From an uncultured bacterium (lineage in GTDB: Bacteria; Bacteroidota; Ignavibacteria; UBA10030; BY39): DNA of 64,000 bases. The notes under the pieces are model-generated. The model did no database searches. It saw only the letters and a program-made list of their open reading frames with translations, and was not told the origin of the DNA. The stretch spans positions 104,883-168,882 of the forward strand of contig CALCJK010000007.1 of NCBI GenBank assembly GCA_937967455.1, given 5' to 3'. A program made the translations under genes and the position numbers. Positions 27,012 through 36,023 of this stretch are shown here, piece by piece. Each line of letters opens with the position of its first letter. Positions within the stretch are counted from its first letter, which is position 1.

Positions 27012-28055
27012 ATGAAACACACAAAAATCTCAATAATTGCATTGTTAACTACTACTATTATATTCATAATTGGTTGTAGTAATAAAACTCAAAACCTCAA
27101 CAACGATCCTGAGTTGATTCCAATAGAAACGATTCCTGTAAAAATAATGAAAATTGATCGAACTCTCGATTTTTCCGGTACCATTATGGCATGGCGCGAA
27201 GCAAATTTAGGTGCTCAAACTCCAGGCAGAATTGAAAAAATTTATGTAAAAGAAGGCGATGAAGTTAAAGAAGGCGATTTACTCGTCCAAATGGATGATG
27301 CACAACTTACGCAAGCCAGAATTCAATTCGAAATTGCAAAACAAGATTTTGAAAGAATGCAACCACTTTTTGAACAAGGTTCAATATCACAACAACAATT
27401 CGATAAAATTAAAGCAGGATATGAAACAGCAAAATCAGCTTACGAATTAATTCTCCGTAACACTCAATTGCGAGCACCATTTTCAGGAATCATAACTGCT
27501 AAAAGGATGAATGAAGGAGAAGTTTTCATTCTTGCTCCAAGTGCTCAGGGAGCTCCTTCAATTATTAACATAATGCAAATAGATTTCTTAAAAGTATTAG
27601 TAAATATTCCCGAGAGCGATTTCCCTCTTGTGCGCTTAAACCAAAGCGCAACAATCCAGGTTGACATCTATCCTGATAAAATATTTACCGGTATAGTTTC
27701 CAGAGTGGATCCCTCAATAAATCCAGTTACAAGAACATTTACGGTTGAAATTAAAATTCCAAATACTAATAAGATTTTACGACCTGGAATGTTCTCTCGT
27801 GTAAAAATTAAAACTGGTGAATTCGAATCTATATTCATTCCAAGAAGTGCTCTAATAAAACAACTTGGCTCTAATATTTTCTATGTTTATATCGCAGAAA
27901 ACGACACAGCAAAACGCAAAGATGTAAAATTGGGACTCGAAATCAACGAGTGGGTTGAAATTAAGTCCGGTCTGAATCCTGAAGACCAATTGATAATAAA
28001 GGGTCTGGGCAGATTAAAAAATGGTTCACCAATTAAAATTGTTGGCACTAATTAA
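27012..28055 (+). CDS. RND efflux periplasmic adaptor (membrane fusion) lipoprotein
   Basis: 347 residues. A lipobox near residue 22 (FIIGC) predicts a lipid-anchored periplasmic protein. It shows the membrane fusion layout: barrel-sandwich hybrid (GAQTPGRIEKIYVKEGDEV), a short alpha-helical hairpin (about 95-150), the LRAPFSGIIT return strand, then beta-barrel and membrane-proximal domains. It starts 12 bases after the tolC-like gene. It links the RND pump to the TolC channel. Closest in style to AcrA/MexE-type adaptors; substrate not predictable. Confidence 0.94.
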   Translation: MKHTKISIIALLTTTIIFIIGCSNKTQNLNNDPELIPIETIPVKIMKIDRTLDFSGTIMAWREANLGAQTPGRIEKIYVKEGDEVKEGDLLVQMDDAQLTQARIQFEIAKQDFERMQPLFEQGSISQQQFDKIKAGYETAKSAYELILRNTQLRAPFSGIITAKRMNEGEVFILAPSAQGAPSIINIMQIDFLKVLVNIPESDFPLVRLNQSATIQVDIYPDKIFTGIVSRVDPSINPVTRTFTVEIKIPNTNKILRPGMFSRVKIKTGEFESIFIPRSALIKQLGSNIFYVYIAENDTAKRKDVKLGLEINEWVEIKSGLNPEDQLIIKGLGRLKNGSPIKIVGTN

Positions 28056-28070
28056 TGGAGGTCATATAAA

Positions 28071-31000
28071 ATGAATTTACCAAAAACTTTTGTTCGCCGT
28101 CCTGTTACCACAGTAATGGTCTTTTTAGGATTGTTTATAGTAGGATTATTTGCGTTAGTTCAATTACCAATTGATTTTTTCCCCGAGATTGAACCTCCAA
28201 TCGTTAGTGTTTTGACATCCTATCCAGGTGCAAGTGCTCAAGATGTTGAACAAAATGTAACAAAAATTATCGAAGCAAGTTTAGGCACCGTAAGTGAACT
28301 TAAAAAAATAACCTCAACTTCAATGGATAATGTATCTGTAGTTACTCTTGAATTTGAATGGGGTACAAACCTTGATGAAGCATCAAACAATGTGAGAGAT
28401 GCACTTGAGTTTGCCAAGCGCAGTCTACCATCAGAGTCAGAAAAACCAATGATCTTTAAATTCAGCACAAGCTGGTTTCCCGTAATGTTCCTATCGGCAA
28501 CTGCTGAAGAAAATTATCCGGGCTTAAACAAACTTATTGAGCAAAAAATTGCAGATCCATTAAAAAGAGTACCCGGTGTTGGCACTGTTATGATGTTTGG
28601 AGGACCAATTCGTCAAATTCAAATCAACATTGACCCTAAAAAACTCGAAGCATATAACTTAAATATACAAAGAATTGGTCAGGTACTTCAAGCAGAAAAT
28701 ATTACACTTCCTGCTGGATCCATAAAAATGGATAGAATGGAATATAACATCAGAGTTCCGGGCGAATTTAAAGATGCTAACCAAATAGAAAATATCGTGG
28801 TTGCTAAATCACCCACAGGTTCAGGATTAGTATATTTAAAAGATGTTGCAGAAATCAGAGACACACTCAAAGAAAGAACAATAAATGTGCGCTTAAATGG
28901 TGGTAAAGGTTTACAATTAATTGTTCAGAAACAATCAGGTGCAAATACTGTATCAGTTGCATCAGCAGTTAAGAAAGAACTTGAAAAATTAAAAAAGGAT
29001 CTTCCATCCGATGTAACCCTTGAACAAATATTTGATGGCTCCACATTTATTGTAAACTCAATCAATAATCTTTCCGAAGCAATTATTCTTGGCGGATTTT
29101 TTGTATCTCTGGTAGTACTTGTTTTCCTGAGACAATGGAAAGCCACATTTATAATAATTTTAACAATTCCATTTTCTTTGATTGTTGCATTCATCTTCCT
29201 TTACATTACAAAAAATACAATAAACATAATCTCACTTTCATCTCTCTCAATAGCAATCGGAATGGTAGTTGATGATGCCATAGTAATACTTGAAAATATA
29301 ACCCGACACGTAGAAAGAGGAGCGCGTCCACGTGAAGCATCAGTTTTCGGTGCAACTGAAGTTGGGCTTGCAGTAACGGCTGCAACACTTACAATTGTTG
29401 CAGTATTTTTACCTTTAACATTTCTTACTGGAATCGCTGGAATTATGTTTAAGCAGTTGGGTTATCTTGTAACAATTATGATCCTTACTTCACTCTTTGC
29501 ATCACTAACATTGATTCCGATGTTATCATCTAGATGGTTAAAATCTAAAAAAGAAGAAATGCAAACACGCAAAAGATTCCAGAAATTTTACGATAAAAGT
29601 GAACAGCTTTTCATAAAATTAGAAGAATTTTATGCAAAAACTCTTAATTACGCCCTTAATCATAGAAAATTAGTTTTAATATCAGGTGCTTTAATATTTA
29701 TAATAATCGTTGGTTCGTTTCCTTTTTTAGGAAAAGGTACAGAGTTTATGCCAAAGAGCGATGAATCACAAATTCAGATCTATGTTGAACTTCAAACTGG
29801 CTATAATCTGGATGAAACAATAAACACTGCGAAACAGGTAGAAGCTATTATACAGAAAGAAGCCCCAGAAATTTCCTTTATGGCAGTAAGAGCGGGTGTT
29901 AATGATCAAGGATTTTCAGCAGCTTTATTCGGTCAAAAAGAAGGATTGCATATGTTTAATGTTCAGACGCGTTTAAAAAGAAAACATGAGCGACAAAGAA
30001 GCGTCTTTGAAATTGCAGATACACTGCGAAACAAACTCAAACCAATTCCGGGCATAACACAATTAACAATACTTACATCTTCAACAATGTTTGGCTCAAC
30101 AAAACCTTTTGCAATAGATATTATTGGTCACGATTTAGCCGCCACTTCTCAACTAGCCTACCAAATAAAAGAAATTGTAAAGAATACACCAGGCACAAGA
30201 GACGTTGATATTAGCCGAAGTCAAGAGCGAGCTGAATTACAGGTGATACTTAACAGAGATAAACTCGCAACAATCGGCTTAAACACTGCAACAGTCGCAT
30301 CTGCAATTCGAAACAGCTTCTACGGATTAACACCCACAAAGTATAGGGAAGCAGGGGACGAGTACGATATTTTCATTCGTTACGATTTAAAATTTAGAAG
30401 AACAATCTCCGAATTAGAAAACATTCCAATCAACACAATGAGTGGGCAAATTGTAAAACTTAAAGATATTGCTAAAATAGTTGAACAATTCTCTCCACCA
30501 GATATACAAAGAAAAAATCAGGAAAGAGTTGTAAGTGTTACAGCTAATACAGAAGGAAGATCATTGGGAGATGTAACAAATGATGTTAAAGCTGCTATAT
30601 CAAAGCTGGAGATACCAGCTGGTATTACATTAGAATATAGCGGACAAATTGAGCAGCAACAAGAAACATTTAAAGATCTTTTACTATTTATGATACTTGG
30701 TGTAATACTGGTATATATTGTAATGGCTTCCCAGTTTGAATCTTTTCTTGACCCATTTATTATTATGTTCTCGGTGCCGTTCTCATTTGTTGGTGTTTTT
30801 ATTGCACTCTTGATAACCGGTTTTACATTTAGTGTTATAGCGTTTTTAGGTGCGGTTCTACTTATTGGTATAGTTGTAAAAAATGCAATCGTATTGGTGG
30901 ATTACATCAATATCACACGTGCAAGAGGTTTTGAATTAAGAGAAGCTATTATAATTTCAGGAAAAAACAGATTAAGACCTGTACTTATGACTACAATTAC

Positions 31001-31178
31001 AACTCTTTTAGGTATGTTACCACTCGCACTTAGCACAGGCGAAGGCTCAGAAACCTGGAACCCTCTTGGTATATCAGTTATAGGAGGACTTACCGTATCA
31101 ACACTTATTACATTGATTTTTGTACCTGTAATTTACTCATTATTTAGAAAGAAGCTCTGGACAAAACAAGTAGATTAA
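28071..31178 (+). CDS. RND (HAE1/AcrB-like) efflux pump, inner membrane
   Basis: 1035 residues, typical AcrB-family length, with a good ribosome site (GGAGGT). Twelve transmembrane segments are apparent, with two large periplasmic loops. Proton-relay aspartates D401 and D402 lie in GMVVDDAIVILEN, the HAE1 pattern for hydrophobic or amphiphilic drugs rather than the metal-efflux (CzcA) pattern. Starts with the usual NLPKTFVRRPVTTVMVFL membrane segment and ends with VPVIYSLF. Forms a tripartite pump with the two preceding gene products. Exports unknown compounds across both membranes using proton motive force. Confidence 0.95.
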   Translation: MNLPKTFVRRPVTTVMVFLGLFIVGLFALVQLPIDFFPEIEPPIVSVLTSYPGASAQDVEQNVTKIIEASLGTVSELKKITSTSMDNVSVVTLEFEWGTNLDEASNNVRDALEFAKRSLPSESEKPMIFKFSTSWFPVMFLSATAEENYPGLNKLIEQKIADPLKRVPGVGTVMMFGGPIRQIQINIDPKKLEAYNLNIQRIGQVLQAENITLPAGSIKMDRMEYNIRVPGEFKDANQIENIVVAKSPTGSGLVYLKDVAEIRDTLKERTINVRLNGGKGLQLIVQKQSGANTVSVASAVKKELEKLKKDLPSDVTLEQIFDGSTFIVNSINNLSEAIILGGFFVSLVVLVFLRQWKATFIIILTIPFSLIVAFIFLYITKNTINIISLSSLSIAIGMVVDDAIVILENITRHVERGARPREASVFGATEVGLAVTAATLTIVAVFLPLTFLTGIAGIMFKQLGYLVTIMILTSLFASLTLIPMLSSRWLKSKKEEMQTRKRFQKFYDKSEQLFIKLEEFYAKTLNYALNHRKLVLISGALIFIIIVGSFPFLGKGTEFMPKSDESQIQIYVELQTGYNLDETINTAKQVEAIIQKEAPEISFMAVRAGVNDQGFSAALFGQKEGLHMFNVQTRLKRKHERQRSVFEIADTLRNKLKPIPGITQLTILTSSTMFGSTKPFAIDIIGHDLAATSQLAYQIKEIVKNTPGTRDVDISRSQERAELQVILNRDKLATIGLNTATVASAIRNSFYGLTPTKYREAGDEYDIFIRYDLKFRRTISELENIPINTMSGQIVKLKDIAKIVEQFSPPDIQRKNQERVVSVTANTEGRSLGDVTNDVKAAISKLEIPAGITLEYSGQIEQQQETFKDLLLFMILGVILVYIVMASQFESFLDPFIIMFSVPFSFVGVFIALLITGFTFSVIAFLGAVLLIGIVVKNAIVLVDYINITRARGFELREAIIISGKNRLRPVLMTTITTLLGMLPLALSTGEGSETWNPLGISVIGGLTVSTLITLIFVPVIYSLFRKKLWTKQVD

Positions 31179-31192
31179 AAGAAAGGAATAAA

Positions 31193-31486
31193 ATGAAAGC
31201 AGTAATGATAGTTTACAACCATGGGATTACCGAAGAAGTAGACGAGGCTTTAGAACAGCTCTCAATACGCGGTTTTACCCGATGGATTGATGTTCACGGC
31301 CAAGGTACACATAAAGGTGAACCTCACTTTGGCACCCACATCTGGCCAAGTTTAAATGCAGTGGTACTGACAGTGATTGATGATCAAAAAGTTGAACCTT
31401 TATTAAACACAATTAAAGAGATTAATAAAATAGCGGAAGAAGAAGGTATTCACGCCTTTGTCTGGAATATTGAACAAATTGTTTAA
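31193..31486 (+). CDS. Small PII-like (GlnB/CutA fold) protein at the end of the efflux operon
   Basis: 97 residues. Not a classical PII: there is no T-loop tyrosine and no ATP-loop signature. The alternating strand-helix pattern (KAVMIVYNHGI ... ALEQLSIRGFTRW ... NAVVLTVIDDQKVEPLLNTIKEI) fits the ferredoxin-like PII/CutA fold. A conserved-looking GQGTHKGEPHFGTHIW loop, rich in His, occupies the T-loop position. It follows the RND gene by 14 bases. A 'new group' of PII-like proteins encoded next to RND efflux genes has been described (from memory), which fits. Possible role: sensing metal or nucleotide and tuning the pump. Fold assignment is inference. Confidence 0.65.
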   Translation: MKAVMIVYNHGITEEVDEALEQLSIRGFTRWIDVHGQGTHKGEPHFGTHIWPSLNAVVLTVIDDQKVEPLLNTIKEINKIAEEEGIHAFVWNIEQIV

Positions 31487-31829
31487 TTATTATATGAATC
31501 ATGAAAATTAATAACCTAACCTTAATTCAAAATATTGTTGTATACGATTTATAACCTTCCGGATGGATCCGGTTATAGGTAAGATTGACAGAAGGAAAAT
31601 CAACAATCTTTGATGGTAAGACTTACTTTTAAGTGGAAAATCTTTCTTTCATAATGCAAGGCTACAAATGATTCAATTTATAAATACAAATCCTATATAA
31701 TATATTCTATAACAAATTAGACATTTGAGAAATAGATTTCAAATAGCCAAATATCATCACATCAGTTTATTTAAAATATAAACATTTCAATTTCTTTTGT
31801 AAAAGAATTATATTGAGAAAAATCTATTT
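31487..31829. other. 343-bp intergenic region with nested inverted repeats
   Basis: No gene recognised. Contains the palindromic hairpin CCGGATGGATCCGG (31559-31572), which extends with ATAA/TTAT to 31551-31576, and a second inverted repeat AAGATTG/CAATCTT (31581-31587 and 31604-31610). Neither has a T tract. The rest is plain AT-rich sequence up to the start of the next gene. Confidence 0.45.
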
Positions 31830-32981
31830 ATGGCTAAAAGTAGAAACGAAATAAAAATATTTGCATTATCATCTTTCTTAAATGATCTCGGATCAGATAT
31901 GATTTATCCTATCTGGCCACATTTTATCCGAAATATTCTTGGGGCAAATATGGCGATCCTTGGGTTACTTGATGGTATAGGTGAAACCCTTGTATCAATT
32001 TCACAAGCAGTTTCTGGTTATTATTCAGATAAAATCAAGAAAAGAAAAATTTTTATTTGGTTTGGTTATTTAATGGGAAGTTTATCACGGATTGGATATT
32101 CAATTTCATCTAATTGGCAAACCGTTTTACCATTTCGAATACTGGACCGCGCAGGAAAAATTCGAAGCGCACCAAGAGATGCAATTATTGCAGATATTTC
32201 AACTAATGACAACCGTGGAAAAAATTTCGGACTATTAAGAACTGCAGATAACTTAGGTGCAGTAGCAGGTATTGTAATATGCCTTGTACTAATCAACTTC
32301 TTAAACATAAAAACCATTCTACTTTTAGCTGCTATTCCATCATTGCTTAGTGTAATCCTAATTATCTTCTTTATAAAAGAAACTAAAAATTCTGAAACAA
32401 AAATATTTAAGGGTTTGCAATTAAAATTTTTCAATAAAAATTTTAGATTGTTTTTAATTACAAGCGGAATATTTTCGATTGGATCTTTTAGTTACTCCTT
32501 TCTGCTATTATTTACACAGGAATTAGGCACAAAAATTTACATATTGCCAATATTTTATTTAATTTTCACAATTGCTGCAGCATTATCTTCTTATCCATTC
32601 GGTTATCTAGCAGACAAAATTGGAAGAAAATCTATAATCCTTATAGGATATTTAATATGGATAATAGTATGTATTGGGTTCATTTTTAACAAAAATTATA
32701 TAGTTTTTATTTTTTTATTCTTGCTTTACGGATTCCATAAAGGTGCTCTGGAAACTGTTCAAAAAGCATTTGTTTCGGAATTAGGACCTGATGATTATAA
32801 AGCAAGTAGCTTAGGTGGATTCCAGATGATAATTGGATTATGCGCATTCCCAGCTTCTTTAATTGCAGGAATATTATGGGATCAATTCGGCAAAGAATTT
32901 ATTATGTTCTTCTCAATTATAATGTCAATTATATCATCGATTATATTGATTTTTATAAAAGAGAAAAAAGCATATGACTGA
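31830..32981 (+). CDS. Major facilitator superfamily transporter
   Basis: 383 residues with about 11-12 hydrophobic segments, inner membrane. The loop 2-3 region reads YYSDKIKKRK and the segment LDRAGKIRSAPRDAIIADIS matches a subgroup of MFS proteins with a conserved DRxGK(G)IRxAPRDALI signature. No substrate can be named. Its stop overlaps the start of the following tRNA deacylase gene by 8 bases, so the three genes 31830-34219 are translationally coupled. Confidence 0.88.
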   Translation: MAKSRNEIKIFALSSFLNDLGSDMIYPIWPHFIRNILGANMAILGLLDGIGETLVSISQAVSGYYSDKIKKRKIFIWFGYLMGSLSRIGYSISSNWQTVLPFRILDRAGKIRSAPRDAIIADISTNDNRGKNFGLLRTADNLGAVAGIVICLVLINFLNIKTILLLAAIPSLLSVILIIFFIKETKNSETKIFKGLQLKFFNKNFRLFLITSGIFSIGSFSYSFLLLFTQELGTKIYILPIFYLIFTIAAALSSYPFGYLADKIGRKSIILIGYLIWIIVCIGFIFNKNYIVFIFLFLLYGFHKGALETVQKAFVSELGPDDYKASSLGGFQMIIGLCAFPASLIAGILWDQFGKEFIMFFSIIMSIISSIILIFIKEKKAYD

Positions 32982-33459
32982 TTATCCATCTACGCAAGCT
33001 ATAAGAGTATTAAAAGAAAATAAAATTCAATTTATACCACACCAATATAGATATATAGAACATGGTGGTACTCGCATAGCTTCAGCTGCGTTAGGAGTTC
33101 CAGAACACCAAATCATTAAAACTATTGTAATGAAAACTGAAGATGATAATCTACTAATTGTACTGATGCATGGCGATTATGAAGTGTCCACAAAAAAACT
33201 AGCTCGAATTATTGGAGTGAAACAAATTGAACCAGCAAGTGAATCGCTCGCGACTAAAGTAACTGGTTATATATTTGGTGGAATGAGCCCATTAGGTACC
33301 CGTCATAAATTGCCTGTCTATGCTGAAAAAACAATTTTTAATCTAGAAAAAATATTTATTAATGCTGGAAAAAGAGGATTTCTTGTTGAAATAAACCCTA
33401 ATGATCTAAAAAAATGTTTAGAGATTGTTGAAGTGGAGGTAGGTATTAAGATTGTCTAA
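32974..33459 (+). CDS. ybaK: YbaK/EbsC-type aminoacyl-tRNA deacylase
   Basis: 161 residues. Family members clear mischarged Cys-tRNA(Pro) in the cytoplasm. Motifs: the KTI lysine (K49, equivalent to the essential lysine of YbaK) and the GGMSPLGTRHKLPVY segment corresponding to the family's GG(I/T)SPxG loop. Good full-length match. The start overlaps the MFS gene end by 8 bases and the end overlaps the DUF429 gene start by 8 bases. The connection with its neighbours is unclear. Confidence 0.92.
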   Translation: MTDYPSTQAIRVLKENKIQFIPHQYRYIEHGGTRIASAALGVPEHQIIKTIVMKTEDDNLLIVLMHGDYEVSTKKLARIIGVKQIEPASESLATKVTGYIFGGMSPLGTRHKLPVYAEKTIFNLEKIFINAGKRGFLVEINPNDLKKCLEIVEVEVGIKIV

Positions 33460-34219
33460 AAGTAATTGTGTTATTATAGGTATTGATCTAGCATGGGGAA
33501 GTAAAAACCCAAAGAATTATTCAATACTTAAACAAAAAAGAGATGGTGTGTGTGTTGCTTTATATAAAAATGGAGAATATAGTATTGTTGATTTTTTATA
33601 TCCGAAAGGAAATGAAGAACTCATTAAAATTATACAAACACATACTAAAAATTTTAACAGATCTATAATACTCATTGATGCACCAATTGTTTGTACAAAC
33701 CCCACAGGAGCCCGCCCGGTAGATCGACTAACACATAAATTATTTTATAATGAGCATGCAACTTGTTATCCTGCTAACTCAATAAATTGTTCAAGACCAA
33801 TAAAAATTGCAAATATATTAAAACAAAATAGATTTAAGATAGGATGGGACATAATTAAAAACAAACACCTTTTAATAGAAGTATATCCACATCCCGCAAT
33901 GGTAAGATTATTTAAATTGAAAAGAATTTTTAAATATAAAAAAGGGGCCATCCAAACAAAACAAATAGAATTTAAGAAATATCAATCTTCGTTAAAAACT
34001 TTTTTAGCTAAATATTTACCAAACATCAAATTGAACAAAGGAGCAGAGGTGTTACTAAAAGCAAGATGGAACAAGAAAAACGAAGATTTGTTAGATGCAT
34101 TTTTTTGTACAATAATAGGAATATGGCACCATCGGTTTTTAGGAAAGAAAACTGAAATAATTGGCGACACGAAAACAGGTTTTATCTTACTACCAATAGA
34201 TTTACGAAAAGCTAATTGA
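33452..34219 (+). CDS. DUF429 family protein (RNase H-like fold)
   Basis: 255 residues, starting with TTG at 33452; GGAGGT at 33435-33440 is its likely ribosome site. Matches the DUF429 pattern: GIDLAWG near the N-terminus, IDAPI, the HPA segment in EVYPHPAMVRLF, and the C-terminal DLLDAFFCTIIG, which supply the acidic residues of a predicted RNase H-like nuclease fold. Biochemical function has not been established for the family as far as I know. The 3' end overlaps the convergent metallophosphoesterase gene by 8 bases. DUF429 members are sporadic and often horizontally moved (inference). Confidence 0.85.
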   Translation: MSKSNCVIIGIDLAWGSKNPKNYSILKQKRDGVCVALYKNGEYSIVDFLYPKGNEELIKIIQTHTKNFNRSIILIDAPIVCTNPTGARPVDRLTHKLFYNEHATCYPANSINCSRPIKIANILKQNRFKIGWDIIKNKHLLIEVYPHPAMVRLFKLKRIFKYKKGAIQTKQIEFKKYQSSLKTFLAKYLPNIKLNKGAEVLLKARWNKKNEDLLDAFFCTIIGIWHHRFLGKKTEIIGDTKTGFILLPIDLRKAN

Positions 34220-35393
34220 AATACAAATTTATCAGTACAATTTCTGGATAATTTCCAATTCTAACTGGTGGTCCCCAGGTTCCCACACCTGATGAAACAT
34301 AGACATGCAAAGGACCTTTTTGTTTATAACCCCAGCTCACCTCATATATTTTGCGTGTTATCAAATTGAATGGGAATATTTGACCGTGATGAGTGTGACC
34401 AGAAAGTTGTAAATCGATTCCATTCTTTAGAGCATCATCAATATTTATTGGTTGATGATCCATTAGTATCATTGGTTTGCTGGTATCTACGTTTCTTAAA
34501 ATTTCTTCTAAGGACTTACGTTCAATTCCTGTAAAACTAGATTTAACTCTATCTTCCCTACCCACAAGAATAATTTTATCATCGACCTCAATAACTGTAT
34601 CTCTTAAAAATTTTACCCCATGCGATTGAAAATATTTTATCGCTGGTTCTGCACCACCAATAAATTCATGGTTGCCAGTAATAGCATAGATTCCGTATTT
34701 TGTTCTTAATCTCTCAATACACTTACCAATATTGTTATTAACTATCGGTCCAATGGATTCATCAACTAAATCCCCAGCTATCAAAACAATGTCCGGTTCT
34801 TGACTTTTAATTTCATCAACAATTTTACTAAATCTATCTCTTCCGATTATTGTACCAAGATGGACATCTGATATTAAAATAATTTTTAATTTATCAATCC
34901 CATCTACATATTTTTGTATTTTTATATCTAATTTTTTTGTTCTAGGATTTAAAGCATTAAAATATCCAATCATTATTATGAAAAATACCACTATCAAACT
35001 AAATATAAGTAAGTACTTTTTAACATTGGCATAGTTATTTTTTATTAATCCAGGAATTATCGGTATAACAAAATTTACGAGTCTTAATAAATCTAAAATC
35101 AGCACAATTAATAAAAAATAGACCATAGCCGCAAGCCAGAATGATCCAACTTTAACAATTAACTCTGTAATTGTAGAATGGAAGTACCTTTCTAATATTC
35201 TTCCGATCAAATATGCACTTGCAATAAAAATAAAACCAAATGTATACAAAGTTCTAATTGTTGAATCTTTTGGAATAGCCTGAAGTCCGCGCCTGAAAAT
35301 ATAATAATTAATTAAAGTATAAACGATAATTACAATACTAAAAAAAATTAAAAAGCTTGTTGTCCTCATAAATTTTTTAGGAACCCTTGCCAT
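34212..35393 (-). CDS. Membrane-anchored metallophosphoesterase
   Basis: 393 residues. About 150 N-terminal residues contain four hydrophobic segments, then a calcineurin-like phosphoesterase domain with all metal motifs: DVHLG (DxH), GDLVDE (GDxxD), GNHEF (GNHE) and SGHTHHGQ. This architecture resembles YaeI/YkuE-type phosphodiesterases that act on lipid or membrane substrates. The ATG at 35391-35393 sits inside a perfect hairpin (35382-35409); a second ATG nine codons in (35367-35369) is a plausible real start. The 3' end overlaps DUF429 convergently. Confidence 0.9.
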   Translation of the reverse strand: MARVPKKFMRTTSFLIFFSIVIIVYTLINYYIFRRGLQAIPKDSTIRTLYTFGFIFIASAYLIGRILERYFHSTITELIVKVGSFWLAAMVYFLLIVLILDLLRLVNFVIPIIPGLIKNNYANVKKYLLIFSLIVVFFIIMIGYFNALNPRTKKLDIKIQKYVDGIDKLKIILISDVHLGTIIGRDRFSKIVDEIKSQEPDIVLIAGDLVDESIGPIVNNNIGKCIERLRTKYGIYAITGNHEFIGGAEPAIKYFQSHGVKFLRDTVIEVDDKIILVGREDRVKSSFTGIERKSLEEILRNVDTSKPMILMDHQPINIDDALKNGIDLQLSGHTHHGQIFPFNLITRKIYEVSWGYKQKGPLHVYVSSGVGTWGPPVRIGNYPEIVLINLYFN

Positions 35394-35409
35394 GTAATAG
35401 GCAAGGGTT
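35382..35409 (-). terminator. 10-bp perfect hairpin between yceI and the metallophosphoesterase gene
   Basis: AACCCTTGCC (35382-35391) pairs with GGCAAGGGTT (35400-35409), 8-base loop. It begins 18 bases after the yceI stop on the minus strand and covers the first annotated codons of the next gene. No U tract directly follows; could be a 3' end structure of yceI or sequester a start codon. Confidence 0.5.
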
Positions 35410-35427
35410 TATTAAAGTTCTAAATTA

Positions 35428-36012
35428 CTATTTTTGTTTAATCAATTGTATGTTTAAATTAATTTCAACTGTTTTCCCAACAACCAATCCTCCCGTGCCT
35501 AAGGGTGCATTCCATTTAACATCATAATCAAAACGATCAATACTTGTAGCTGCCTTAAAAGCCGATTTAATATTTCCCCAAGGATCACTTGCTTCGCCCT
35601 TATATTTTGCATCCAAAGTAACGGATTTTGTAATGCCATTAATTGTTAAGTTACCAGTTATTTTATAATTATTTCCTGAACTTTTTTTAATAGAGGTGCT
35701 AACAAAATTTATAGTTGGGTATTTTTCAACATTAAAAAAATCTGGCGTTAGTAAGTGTTGATCACGTTTTTCGTTATCAGTATCAATACTTCTAACTTGA
35801 ATTACTGCTTCTATTTGGGCATCACTGAAATCAGGTTTTGCATGAGTGAGTGTACCTTCAAATTCTCTGAATCTGCCTGTAACATCGCTTATCACAAGAT
35901 GAGAAACTGTAAATTCAACATTGCTGTGTACAGGGTCAATTTTCCACACAGTTTGAGCGTTTAAAATATTAATAAAGATTATTGTGGTTAAAATATATTT
36001 TAATGTTTTCAT
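35428..36012 (-). CDS. YceI family periplasmic lipid-binding protein
   Basis: 194 residues with signal peptide (MKTLKYILTTIIFINILNAQ). The YceI domain starts with VWKIDPVHSNVEFTVSHL and shows the family's GRFREFEGTL and S.D.(N/D)EKRDxHL segments (here DTDNEKRDQHLLTPDFF). Family members are lipocalin-like barrels binding polyisoprenoids such as quinones. It follows the marR gene by 11 bases with a clear ribosome site (AAAGGAG), so the two form an operon. Ligand and physiological role are not known here. Confidence 0.93.
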   Translation of the reverse strand: MKTLKYILTTIIFINILNAQTVWKIDPVHSNVEFTVSHLVISDVTGRFREFEGTLTHAKPDFSDAQIEAVIQVRSIDTDNEKRDQHLLTPDFFNVEKYPTINFVSTSIKKSSGNNYKITGNLTINGITKSVTLDAKYKGEASDPWGNIKSAFKAATSIDRFDYDVKWNAPLGTGGLVVGKTVEINLNIQLIKQK

Positions 36013-36023
36013 ATTTAGCTCCT

